Below, piece after piece: positions 1-18,800 of a DNA stretch of 64,000 bases; position 1 is the stretch's first letter, and every line of letters begins with the position of its first letter. The position numbers and the translations under genes are program-made. Below the pieces are notes generated by a model. It was not told the origin of the DNA, did not search any database, and worked only from the letters and a program-made list of their open reading frames with translations. This stretch comes from Thamnaconus septentrionalis. Lineage: Eukaryota > Chordata > Actinopteri > Tetraodontiformes > Monacanthidae. The stretch is taken from positions 2,597,501-2,661,500 of the forward strand of contig CM020513.1 of NCBI GenBank assembly GCA_009823395.1. Reading direction: 5' to 3'.

Positions 1-823
1 TGCGACTGTAATTGCAAACAATGGAGGAATTTCCCATGGACCATGCAGACACATTTTTCTCATTCTTGCCCTGCGCCCGCCCTCCTCCCTGTGAGGCGTG
101 CTGCAGCATTTTTCGAGAAACAAACATGCCATTTTTACATTTTTTTTTTTTCGTAAACAGAAGTGGAAGGCTCGCAAACACAACTCATCATTGGGATCCA
201 TCAGGCATGACTGGGGATTGATTGATTTACTGTTTGTTTATTCCTAATGGCTGTTTTGCTCATATTCAAAAGCTTTTTGCCTGCCTCAAGAGAATGATAA
301 AAGAAACTTTTACATCCCAACAGGGAATCTGTGCAGTCTTAAAATACATTTGTTTGTGTTTCTCTGAGCGAATTTGTCCTCTGACGACACTTTGGCTCAT
401 CATGTGAACAGATCGTAAGCTGGCGCTCTCCAATTGTGTCACTGTAAAGATCCCACAGAGAGCTTGTTTTTATTGTAACAATGACCGCTAATTCTTTTAA
501 AATCGCCTCTAATGCAACTTCAAGAAACGCTCCCCGTCACTTCCCATATCTTCTCCCTCTCCCTCTGCGGCGTTTAAAGAGCAGCTAGCAGCCTCCCTGT
601 CTCACCTCAGTTGGCAGGAACCTAATTGGCCGTGGAACCCAATGCAAATTTCACCATCGCTCCCTGTCGGAGGTCGTCAAGATGGACGAGCTACATTCCG
701 CCGTGGAAATCTTAAGAATCCATCAGCCGTGCAGGGTTGAACAGAAGGATGACAAGGACAGATGTTCACACACCTGCGAATTGAAATATTCAAATGTGCT
801 CCTGCTGCTGTTCTCACCTGCAG
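1..823. other. ntn4 intron sequence (no gene seen)
   Basis: This stretch precedes the first recognisable ntn4 exon and ends in a pyrimidine-rich tract and an AG acceptor at 822-823. Both strands lack an open frame with recognisable domain content. It is read as intron of ntn4; the upstream laminin-N and earlier laminin-EGF exons must lie before the window. Confidence 0.6.
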
Positions 824-3800
824 CTTGTTCCTGCCACCCGGTCGGCTCCGTGCCCCCGTGTGACCCCACCAGCGGGCAGTGCACGTGTAAGCCCGGGGTC
901 GGCGGCGCCCGCTGCGACGGCTGCATGCTGGGATACTGGGGGCTCCACCAATACGGCTGCCGTCCGTGCGACTGCGCGGGGGGCTGCGACCCCTTCACCG
1001 GCGACTGCCTCTCCGGGTGAGAGTCGAGTCTTAAATACACGGCCGTGCGGTGCATTCTGGGTGTTTCCCACGCCGAGCGGAGCGCCACCCTCTGACCACC
1101 TGTCACCTCTGCGGCACGCAGCTCAGACGCCTCGGGTGCAGCCGGCGGCCGCGCGGGAAACGGCAGCAATAGCAGCGAGACGGCGCCGTTCAGGGCAGAG
1201 GAGCTCTTCTCTGCACTGCACCACTCCGGTGAGTCACAGGCCGTATAGCGCTTAATATACTGCACGCTCATTAAACCGCCGCTGCGGCTTTGATCCTGGG
1301 ACGCATGCGTGGCGGCGGCGCCATCTATCAGATTGATATTAATCGCATGTATTTTTTTTCTTTTTTCTTCTCTTTTTCCAGAGAAGTGTGAGTGCGCGGA
1401 GGTGACTGTCAACAGCCCAAAGCTCTTCTGTGCTGCAGAATACGACTATGGTGAGAGCTGTCTTGCAGAGGGAAGTGGCTGCAGTGCAAGAGAGGTTCTT
1501 TAGCTGCACGGTTCAGTCTGGGGACACTTTAAACCTCTAAGATTAAAGAGGTTGTATAAAATGTCCCTGATGTTGTGAACACATTGGGCACACCTTTATT
1601 TATTTTTTAACACAGAAAAATGTGAACGTTTTTGCAACTGTGATGGTGCATTTTTTTGATCACCTTGCACGGCAGCTGGAATGTTAAGATTTTGATTCTG
1701 AAAAATCACACCTCCAGCTATTCATTGTCAAATTGTAAACATTTTTCAAGCCTTTAAAAGCCCCAGGAGAAAACAGGAAGTGACGAGCCAGGCCGCTGCT
1801 CAATGTCTTAGGCTGTGTCTCAATTCAGGCTCTGCATCCTTCGAAGCCTGCATTTCAAGGCCAGTTGCGTCATTCATTCATTCGTCTTCTATACCCGCTT
1901 ATTCCTGTTCAGGGTCACGGGGGTCTGCTGGAGCCTATCCCAGCTGTCTTAGGGCGAAGACAGGTTGACACCCTGGACAAGTCGCCAGTTCATCGCAGGG
2001 CCACATAGAGACAAACAACCATTCACACTCACATGCACACCTACGGACAATTTAGAATATTCAATTGACCTCACATGCATGTTTTTGGAGTGTGGGAGGA
2101 AGCCGGAGAACCCTGAGAGAACCCACGCAGACACGGGGAGAACATGCAAACTCCACACAGAAAGGTCACAGGCCCGGGCCCCGGAATCGAACCCACGACC
2201 TTCTTGCTGTGAGGCGGCAGCGCTAACCACTGCGCCACCATGTCGCCCCCCAGTTGCGTCATAGCACTTCGAAAAGGATTGTCCAAATTCACGAAAATTC
2301 GAAGGACGCTCCAAATGCACCCTCGAAATGCGCCCTACTTTTAGCCGATTCGAAGGATGCACCGCTACTATCCTTCGCGCCCTTCTATATCCCAGGATGC
2401 GTTGCGTGCTGATGCTGTTAACGTAGGGTTTTTACTTATTTGAACATCCGACACCATGGTTGGATGGCGAACCAATGGTTAGCTTGATGCTATAAAAACG
2501 TCACTTCCAGGGTTGGCCAGCAGTAGGGAACAGTGGTGACACAACAAGGAAATATGCGGAAGGCTAGACCGTCCCATGTGGTTACCGGGGAGGCGGGTTT
2601 GGGTTCATCCTTCTCGGCCGGGTCCTTCGGAGGACCCACCTTCCGACAGGAGGACGCATCCTTCGAAGGATGCAGACCTTGAAATGAGACACAGCCTTAG
2701 TGTTGCAGTAGCAGCAGAACTTGGTTAAAATGAAACAAATAATAGGACTGAAGGCTTTTTTCAGCGGCCAACATATTTTTTGCCTGACTTCCTTCAGCTG
2801 TTACAAGAGTTCAGGCTCCCTTGGCAGCGCCGAGTGTGCTTGGTTTAGACTAGTTTCCAACTCTGAACATTCAGAGTGCCTTTTAGACGCAACAAAACAT
2901 ACAACTGCTTGGGTCCATTAAAGAGATGCAATAATTTTGTGCTGTAAAAACGTTGAGAAGATTGTCGAGTCGGCACATTTTAGTCTTTTTGGCAGGCCGT
3001 CAGTTTGTTAATGCCTCACTCTGACCTCTCCGACAGTGCTGGTGCTTAGAGTGATGTCGGCTCACGATAGAGGCTCCCATGCGGAGGTGGAGGTCAAAGT
3101 CAAGAAGGTTTTATACCAGAGCCCTGGCATGAAGATCCAGAAGAAGAACGTCACTCTCTACCCAGAGTCCTGGACGGTCCAGGGCTGCACCTGCCCCATC
3201 CTGAACCCAGGTCTGCTGCAGCCGCTGCACATCGCTTCCTCCACGCCGCTGCAGATGCGGAAGCCCGCTAATTAGTCGGCTCTCAAGCGTTCGACCTGCT
3301 GCCAGCTTTCTGCTGAATAGAGGACCTCAGCTGCTACAAACTAGGATTTGAGTGGGTGCCAAAATCTGAGCATTAAGTACAGACATTTCAAGCTTAAAGA
3401 TTAGTCGACTCTTTGTCATAAGACTATTTCACTGCCACGTCCTGGCAGCATTCTTAGTAGTACTGTGTTTACGGTCTTTAGAGCTGTGGATGACACCCAA
3501 TTTCACACTAGGTGATTTTTTTCCCTCCTGTTCTGTTAAGTTGAAATGTTTGCTAACTAGACTATGTCATTCCAGACATTTAAGTAATATGAACTTAGAA
3601 AAACAGATCATTTACTTATTTTGTTTGCTTCTTTTTTCCCCACCAAAAAAGCAGTCCTGGAAACTAGCTCTTTGTGATGTCACAAAGGGCATTGATACCT
3701 CACAGATACCTGACACGGATACAATAGGATTCATCAAAGCAAAGCATTTTGGCTGGAAGCTAAAAGTGAGCAGGTTTTTGAAAGTGCTATTTTCTGGAGA

Positions 3801-4314
3801 TATATAGTGTTTCCTTGGAGGTGAGGTTGCGTCGCTGTAGAGCGGTGTGAAATATAAAAATCTGAAAGTAGGTACACCGCGGGACCTTCAAGTCTGGGCC
3901 GTCGCTGCCCGTATTCCTGTATCCACTTGCTTTCACAAAGCTGCAACATCTCTGTGTCCCCCTGAGAGGACGCCTCATATCGCCCTTGTTGCTGCCTCAT
4001 GTCTAACATGTGGAAGGTCCAGCAAAGCATTGAGGTTTAGCTGGAAGATAAAAATCCAGCACTTTAGCTGGAGGCTGAAGAGGAGCGGAGAGATTAATAA
4101 GCCGTTTTCTGGAGGTTGTTGAACGGATGAGGATCTGGAAGCGGATGTGACGAGCTCCCGTCTCTGTTTTCCAGGGACGGAGTACGTGGTGGCCGGCCAC
4201 CAGGACAGGAAGTCCCGCCGGCTGATGGTGAACACCAAAAGTCTGGTGAAGCCCTGGAAGTCGAGTCTGGGTCGCAAATTCCTCCACATCCTCAAGAAAG
4301 ACTGCGGCCACTGA
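824..4314 (+). CDS. ntn4: netrin-4, 3' part (five last exons)
   Basis: Netrin-4 is a secreted laminin-related protein of basement membranes that acts in axon guidance and vessel growth. Exons seen: 824-1016, 1122-1228, 1382-1450, 3037-3210 and 4175-4314, with stop TGA at 4312-4314. All splice phases agree, giving 226 complete C-terminal residues. The first exon encodes cysteine-rich laminin-EGF sequence ([14 protein letters not shown] and following). The second carries the netrin-4 linker ending [14 protein letters not shown]. The last three encode the NTR/C345C domain, with [25 protein letters not shown] and [10 protein letters not shown]. The tail is lysine-rich and ends KKDCGH. The donor after 3210 is GTCTGC, weaker than usual but fixed by the protein match. 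The 5' exons are outside the window. Family identification rests on remembered vertebrate NTN4; netrin-1 and netrin-3 have much more basic tails and fit less well. Confidence 0.93.
1811..2696. mobile_element. Harbinger-like MITE carrying a nested SINE
   Basis: Inverted termini of 36 bp lie at 1811-1846 and 2661-2696. They match at 33 of 36 positions, start GGCTGTGTCTCA and end in CTTCGAAG. They are flanked on both sides by TTA (1808-1810 and 2697-2699), the three-base TWA target duplication typical of PIF/Harbinger elements. Without the nested SINE the element is about 0.5 kb and has no transposase frame, so it is non-autonomous. It lies in the long ntn4 intron between exons ending at 1450 and starting at 3037. 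Superfamily assignment rests on the target duplication and is an inference. Confidence 0.75.
1874..2249 (-). mobile_element. tRNA-derived SINE, full length, with 13-bp target duplication
   Basis: Read on the minus strand this starts with a tRNA-like head containing GGCGCAGTGGTTAGCGCTGC (A-box region near 2228-2240) and GGTTCGATTCC (B box at 2183-2193). It continues through a long conserved body and ends in ATGAATGAATG repeats. The 13-bp CCAGTTGCGTCAT flanks it exactly at 1861-1873 and 2250-2262. A near-identical 3' half occurs at 38910-39040. The family resembles V-SINE-type fish SINEs; I do not assert a database name. It is inserted inside the Harbinger-like element, so it is younger than that element. 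Confidence 0.85.
3640..4135 (+). repeat. Dispersed intronic repeat family (GTGATGTCACAAAGGG type)
   Basis: This ntn4 intron segment contains CTTTGTGATGTCACAAAGGG, then phrases such as AAAGCATTTTGGCTGGAAGC and TTTAGCTGGAGGCTGAAG, and a second partial copy near 4010-4130. The same ordered phrases recur, diverged, near 9069-9160, 28660-28735, 30140-30300, 30600-30725, 54150-54390 and 57380-57530, and on the opposite strand near 18020-18310. No target duplication or terminal repeat was found, so the class is unknown. Confidence 0.55.
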
Positions 4315-5240
<926 letters not shown>

Positions 5241-6490
5241 TCTGTATTAAAAGCGCGGCTACTCATTGACATCACAGCAGCGTATCGCATCCAGAGTCCG
5301 CAGGGCCGTTTTTTCCAGGCAGGCCTCGGTTAATAATAGTCGCTGTGCCGCTGTCTCCAAGGAGGCGGACAAACTCCGCGAGGAGAAATGATGCATTCCT
5401 CAGCCATGACATCACCGCCCCGCCGCGTCCTTGTCCCAAAGACTTTTACCAAAATAAGAGAAAAACACTCCCGAGTTTCTCGCGAAGGACAGAACAGCGT
5501 TTTTGGGAAGTGCGCGAGTGCAACTCCGTCATCAGTGTGGTGTTTGTTATTTAACTTCTGTGTGTCCTGTATGATGTCCTTCTTTCTTTTTCATATAAAG
5601 GTGCATAAACTAGCCGGTGGTGTGCTCATTAGGAAAAAAAACAAAAACTACTTCATCACACACACACAGACACATTACTCTGAGCTATAAGGTCATGAAC
5701 TGCCCCGAGGGCCTCAGTCTGAAGGGAGACGCGGCTGACTGACGTTTGACCCGTGATATGGTGCCGCCCCCGCTTGGTTAGAGGAGAGAAATACACCCTC
5801 CCCCCCTTGTCGCAGAACACAGCAGCCAAAGCAGCCAAAGCCAGACTTGTAACAATTATTTATTGTTATAAAATTACCTTAAATTAAAATAGAGCAAAGA
5901 AATGTAGAAATATAGATATCCCGTATGTCTGAAGGTTCTCAGTCGTCCAGGTCGTCGTACATACTTGAGGGCAACTGTTGAGGCAACCGCACTGGTTTTT
6001 AGTAAAGGTACCAAAAACCAGTCCAGTTGCCTCAACTTAAGTCTTCAAATACTAAATATCCTGTTGCTGTTTTTATTTTTGTCCTCCTCCTTTCTTGTGT
6101 TTGACACGGCAATAAAAGTATAGCATCAGTCAACAAGGTTTTTTTTTTTGCCAAAACATTTTTTGCAGGATTCTTTTTGCATATCACTGTATGTATGGTT
6201 TTTGTTGTGTTTTCCATAGTTCCTAAAAAAAAAAAGCAATGGTTTAAATGAGAACTATAGTTTTTCTATAGAGATGTGCCCTTTATCTACTAGCTGGGAA
6301 AAACAGAACTACCAGAAAGCTACTGCCATGACAAGTCTCTTTGCTCTTGCTATGATCATTTCCTAAAGGTACCTAAGCGGAGGAAAGTCAAATTATGGGA
6401 CGTATTGCATATTTTTCTTCTGACTCAGCAGAGGTTTTGTTGTTCCCGCCGTTGGCACCATCTTGGGGGCGGGGTCTGTGGGGTGCATGC
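5241..6490. other. Intergenic region between ntn4 and metap2 (tail-to-tail)
   Basis: The two genes converge here. No coding exon is seen. The part next to 6490 is expected to be metap2 3' UTR on the minus strand; a minus-strand AATAAA-like site occurs near 6071-6078. The segment also contains a long imperfect hairpin, listed separately. Confidence 0.5.
5977..6036. other. Imperfect 24-bp inverted repeat (hairpin)
   Basis: The arms are 5977-6000 and 6013-6036, paired at 22 of 24 positions, with a 12-nt loop at 6001-6012. The outer arm is GTTGAGGCAAC and the inner arm ACTGGTTTTT. It lies about 450 bp beyond the metap2 stop, so it may be transcribed in the metap2 3' UTR. A terminal hairpin of an old transposon is the likeliest origin. 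Confidence 0.7.
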
Positions 6491-13249
<6,759 letters not shown>

Positions 13250-14453
13250 GATCGGCGACTTGGAGATGAAGTGACGCATAAACTGCTGCTGGGAGCCTCC
13301 AGTGGTCGGGGCGTAAAAGTGTGCCGGAGGACGCAGAGCCAATAACGATCCATTAAGACGAGCCCCGCGTGAGAGCTGCTTGACCCTGCAGCTGGAAGCC
13401 TGCGTCTGTCCTCGGAACCTGGGGTGTAAATAAGTTATGATTATATATTATGACTAACATGTTTTGGCATCTTGTAGCTGTTAAAATAAATAAATAAATA
13501 AATAAATAAAGATCTGCACCAAACACTGAATCAATAATTTCTTTAATGTGACACTATTTGTTTTAATCGTATATATGTAAACAGACATGTATTATACTCA
13601 TACATTAAAGAGAAAATAATAAAATCTATTGAGTCCATAGATGTGTTTTATTAACTCAGGTCAACAAATAAACATAAACAGCAGCCACTCAATTAACTTC
13701 TTTCTGCTTGTGGTGTGTTACTGGTGCAACATAAATCATTATTAAGGTAAAGATTTATGATAAAACTTTGGGTATGGGTCAGAGGAACATATTGGGCCCA
13801 TTGGCTGTAGGTGCTTGACTCTCATGAAGAGAGCCTGAGATAATTTAGTTCTAAATGAAGCTGAATTGAAGTGAACTGGATTCATATGACTCATGATGAC
13901 AGGCCCCTCTCTGGCTTGCTATTGTTACTCAGTTTATTCTTAAGCCCTCAATTCTCAAATTCCAACTTGGAGATTTTCCCAAACGTTTTTCCACTGTCAT
14001 TCCATCCCGGGCCAATCAACCCTAATGAAACTAACATTGTGACTGAATTGTCGTCATGTGGCATCATGTCACGTCGCTCAGTGTCGTGTTACCTGAATGT
14101 CTCCCAGGTGTGCAACCTCCGTGGCCGCCTGCGTTTCCTGTTCAAGACGGGAGACCTGCGTCGTCTGTGTGTCAACATCATGCTTTTTTCCCTTCTTTTT
14201 TTTTTAAAATAATTTAATCTTCAATTCAGTTGGTTAGGATGTTGTTTTTTTCAACTGGAACCATGACGGACGTGTATTCAAGTAACAGTTCGAGCAGGAT
14301 GTAGGGACATGTTAGATTATTTTTTTTTTTATGGGTTTTTAAGCCTTAGATTAGGACTTGATAATAATAAGTATTATTTTTAGATGACTCCAGTTTTATC
14401 TTGAAAGGGTGTATTTTGTTTATTTATTTGCGAATCCTCCGGGCTCAACCTGC
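13250..14453. promoter_or_regulatory. Head-to-head intergenic region between metap2 and the C3orf20-like gene
   Basis: About 1.2 kb separates the two start codons, which point away from each other. The part next to metap2 (about 13040-13420) is rich in CG dinucleotides, consistent with a CpG-type promoter and 5' UTR. A short ATAA tetranucleotide run lies near 13487-13509. A shared bidirectional promoter is possible but not shown. Confidence 0.45.
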
Positions 14454-15840
14454 ATGATGAAGCCCTCTTCCGCGCGCAGGGGACGCGGGATTCGGCCACT
14501 GTACTTCTTCGACCAGGTGAGTCGGTGATTCGAACACTGGGCACTTTAAAGGAACCTGAACACTATGAGAACCGCGTTCCGTCCTTTGCAGCCCTCAAAG
14601 CAAAGAGGGATTCCGGCCACAGCGAACGTTCTACCTTTGAACCTGGCGTACCAAGGGACCCAAGTGGGGAACTCAAGGTGATCCAAAGAATCAGAATCAT
14701 TCCAGCCACCGACCGCGCATTTACAGACTGTGTTCTTTCTTTCTTGGTTTACATTAACTCATTAACTCCCCCCTTCCTGATGCAGTGGAAGGAATGACCA
14801 AGGAGAAGGTAAAACCGAAGTGGGGCCAGCCGAGGGCCGCTCGGATGGAACCGGTGCTGACGGTGAACCTGACACCCCGCTGCCCATGACCGCGTTCAGC
14901 ATGAAGGAGCTGACGGAGCAGGTCGCTCCGCAGCTGCTGGACGAGCTGGCCATCATCCTCGGCAGGCGCAAGTGGGGCAAGAAGCGCCGCGTGCCCGGAG
15001 GAATCGAGGATCTGCTGGATGAGCCGTGGAAGGCTCTGACCGCGGGCCGGGAACGCGCCGAGCAGGAGGGCAGGTCGTCCAGGTCGGGTGAGCCTCAGCC
15101 CGGACGGGCGCCGTCCCGCCCGGAGAGCGTTCCGGACGGGCGGAAGGAGGGCGGGCCGCCGGTGAAAGGCGGGGCTCCGGCCAGAGAGCGCAAAGAGGGC
15201 GAGAATGGGTCATCGAAAAGGCGCAAGCAGAGAGGTACAGCTGGGGAGGGGCGCTGGCTCAGTAGCCCTGGTTGGGCGGAGGGTTGGGGGGTGCTTTCTT
15301 ACCGAAAGCACTTTTTTGAGGGCGCCCCCAGCGTAGATTGCGCCGTGGGCGGTTGCCCACATTGCCCATAGCAAAAACTGCCACTGAGGAAAAGCATATT
15401 CTTGTTTAATTAGGTTGCAGTAACAAGCTTATCATGCTCGTTTTAAATAGACCTGCTATTGAAAGAGGCATGTTTAAATTCTGGAAAAGTCTTGTGTATG
15501 AACAGGCCTTAATGATAGTTTTAAGGGTTGTGCTTATTTCATTAATAAAAATTCAAGTTGAAATAAAGCCTAAATGTAAATAATAAATGCTCTTAACCAA
15601 CATGTAAGCACACAATTTATCTATTTTTTTTGTTGTATTGTGTTATTTTTATGCACGGGTTCATTGTTTAATTTATGTACTGCAAGACAGTTGGTATGTA
15701 TTTTTTAAAACAGACCTCCATCAAGAATTTCTTTCCTCATACTTAGGGTTTTTTTTTAGTTACAAAGAATCATACTGGAGTAAAACTGAAGGATTTTGAA
15801 GGCTGAACCTGCTGATTGTTGACACGAGAGGCTGAATCTG

Positions 15841-15876
<36 letters not shown>

Positions 15877-18800
15877 CGCAGATCTCATGCATACAATTAA
15901 AAAAAACATGGGTGCTTGTCTTTAGATGTGAAGTTGACAGATTTTTTTGTCTCTTCTACAGCTCACAGTTCCACAACCATTACCATGCCCCTGCTGTCCA
16001 GCAGCTGTAAACAAAAAGGTTAGAAGACACTCATGTTACACTCATGGGTGTCACTGTCTCTCTTTGCTGCTGCTGCTAGTGCCTCAGCTGGCTCCGTCCG
16101 TCTCTGTCCAGGTTGGATCATCCAACCAAAGCAGCCCTCGTGCGATGGACCCGAGTGGATCCGGCTATCTCAGTGGGTGGCCGAGCGTCTGGAGGTGGCT
16201 AGAAACCTGGAGTACGTAGCCAACAATTTTCTCTTTAAAAAACTTGGGTTACCCTCAGCGTTACACCCTATTCAGAGAGATTCAAACTGTGGTTTTGGGA
16301 CACTTAACCCAGTTAAAAGCGTAGATGTAAAAAATATTTCTACATTTTCTTTTAAGTGTTCTTTTTTTGCCTTTTAACCCTCTCTATATAATTCTGCCTT
16401 TTTAAATTATTTTTTTTTTTATAAAGAAAATTGCAAGTCAACGATCAAGATCTGGCTAAGACCCAAACTGTGCGTTACTATGATGAGTCAAAGTTGAAAT
16501 TGACTGACAGAAGCTTGAAGAAGAAGAGCCAGTCTGCAGCTCTCCTCAGGGCGACGCACAAGCTCAAGGAGAAGCTCCGGTCCGGTCCGACCAAGCTAAA
16601 GCTGCACCACAAGCTCAACGACGGCTCCTCCACCATATAGTATCCTTCTGTCAGCAGCTTCATCTCCACTGGGTTTTTGTTTGTTTTTCTCTATTGACTG
16701 ACTTTTTGCAACCATTTTTGGCGGCCCCTGCTGGCCAAACAGTATAATGCAGGTTTTCAGACCGGAAGCTCTGCCCATCTTTGTGCACGGTCTATGTTTG
16801 TCTCCAGCTGCCCCCTGAAGCCTTGACCACACTCCTTTCTCAGCTACCCATCGGGTTACATAGCAGTTTGCCAGAGCCGCTCGAGTCTTCCCCGTGGAGG
16901 CTTTTACACCAACGTGTTCAGCGACAGCATGCGCCCCGTCGTCCTGGCCACCATCACGGCGTTCGGCCACGGGACTGTGACACAGAGGTGGGTTCCGGGT
17001 GTCACAAGGACCAAACTGGTTGTAACAACACTACAAGATGGTTTCATATCTGAAGCCACACAACCGCTGAGGAAGGTCACGCTTTCAAAAGCACTGCCCA
17101 CTAGAAAGTGCAGATTTTTATTCTCACTCCCAACTTCTATTCTTAACATATATCTTCCTATGCACATGATGGACACCATAACATTTTTTTTACCTGGACA
17201 TTTCAGCTGTAATACACCATGCCATGATGCTTTTGCTGATGGTTGTGACTCTAACTGCAACGCTGCAAAGGAAATAGATTCTGACTGAAATGCGGCATGA
17301 CAACATTATTCTAGATATAATCTAGAATTTCCTCCCCTCTGATCCTGCAGCTCGGCCATTAAAGCCGTGTGGCACCAGGAGGGTGGCTTCAAGATAAACC
17401 AGCATGGAATCATCACTGAGGAGTGGAGTTGGCGCATTCGGCACACGAAAAGAAAAAACATCGCCATGCAGGTGCTGTCAAAGTGCTGAAACGTGATGAA
17501 AAATTGCCATAGTTTTAATTATTAGGATGTTGTAGATTTTCGGTTGTTTTTGGTGCAAAACAGGAGTAGATTAAGCGGAAGCAAGACCAGGACTTGTTTT
17601 GTTGTCCATCCATCTCAAAAAGCTATTTTCCAATTAACTTTCGTTTTGGTTTTATTTTAATTAATTGACTTATTTTCAGTTTTTCCAAAAGAGAAGGACA
17701 TTTTTTGTGCATTTCTCTTGCAGGTGTCAGATGTGATCTCTGTCCGTCTGTTGAGCGGCACCTCTGCCGTCCTCATCTTCAGGTGCAGCAGCCACAGCGT
17801 GCAGCTTCCTCTCTCCGCCATGCCGTACAAGATCCAACCAAAGGAGCGCGTGAGTCTTCAGGGGACATCTCAATTAAATGAAATTAAGTTGGTGTGGAAA
17901 AATTAAAATCTACTGTATTTACCCTTTGGCCTTGTTTCTAGACCAGAGTGAAGTTAATCTCAACGACAGGCCGTGACATCCTGTTGGAGCGCGAGAAGAA
18001 TCCAAGAATAAAACCTGTAAGATGCTTTGTTCCATCAAAGTCTCACATCACTGTTTTACCAGGCCTGGGAAACTGACTTTCCTCTTCCCCTTTCACCCTT
18101 TTCATTAAAAATTAGCCTACAAAAAAACAAGGCTTACATTAGCCCTCTGTTTCCAGCCTCCTGCAAAATGCTCAGTTGTAGCTTTCTGCTAAAACCAAAG
18201 CTTTATTAGACCTTCCACATGTTTGCAAAGGCTGTGAATGCTTCAGTTACCTTTGTGACATTGCAAAGAGATTTTCTCATTTCTGGGGAGTTCACTGGCT
18301 CATATTCTTTGCAAATGTGGGTGGATTTTACACAACATGAGACCTTTAAAAGCTTTGAAACACCAGATCTCTAATGAAGATTAAATAAAGGTGTTTTAAA
18401 GCATTTAAAGGTCTGCTGAAACAACTGCCTGAAGAAAAACATTTTTGTTAAAGTAAATCCTGCCCTGCTGCTGTGATGAACGACAGGTGCCTGCGGGGGC
18501 CTTCAAGGTCATCCCGCTGGAGAGACAAGTGCAGATGCTGAAGGAGCTGTCAGCTCACAAAGGATGGAATCCTGGCAGGGACCTGAAAAAGCTTCAGCAG
18601 CGGGTGCAAAAAATACTGAACAGCTGGACAGATTTTTACCGCACCGCCATGGGTAACTGTGAACACAGTCCGTCTCCAAAACCTCTTTTTTGCCTCCTCA
18701 AACTGCATTGATTGCATGAAAGTTAGAGAAAGCACAGCATGTTTTGAAGAAGTCACCAAAAAAAACCAAATATCGCTTATCGCCTCATCTTGCAAGCTCA

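Noticed and set aside
723..1412. 229-codon open frame on the minus strand over the ntn4 exons
   Set aside because: It is a shadow of GC-rich ntn4 exons on the other strand; the plus strand has splice sites in phase and laminin-EGF cysteines.
1949..2362. 137-codon minus-strand frame with [10 protein letters not shown]
   Set aside because: It lies inside the SINE and the MITE; fish SINEs often give such open frames without coding function.
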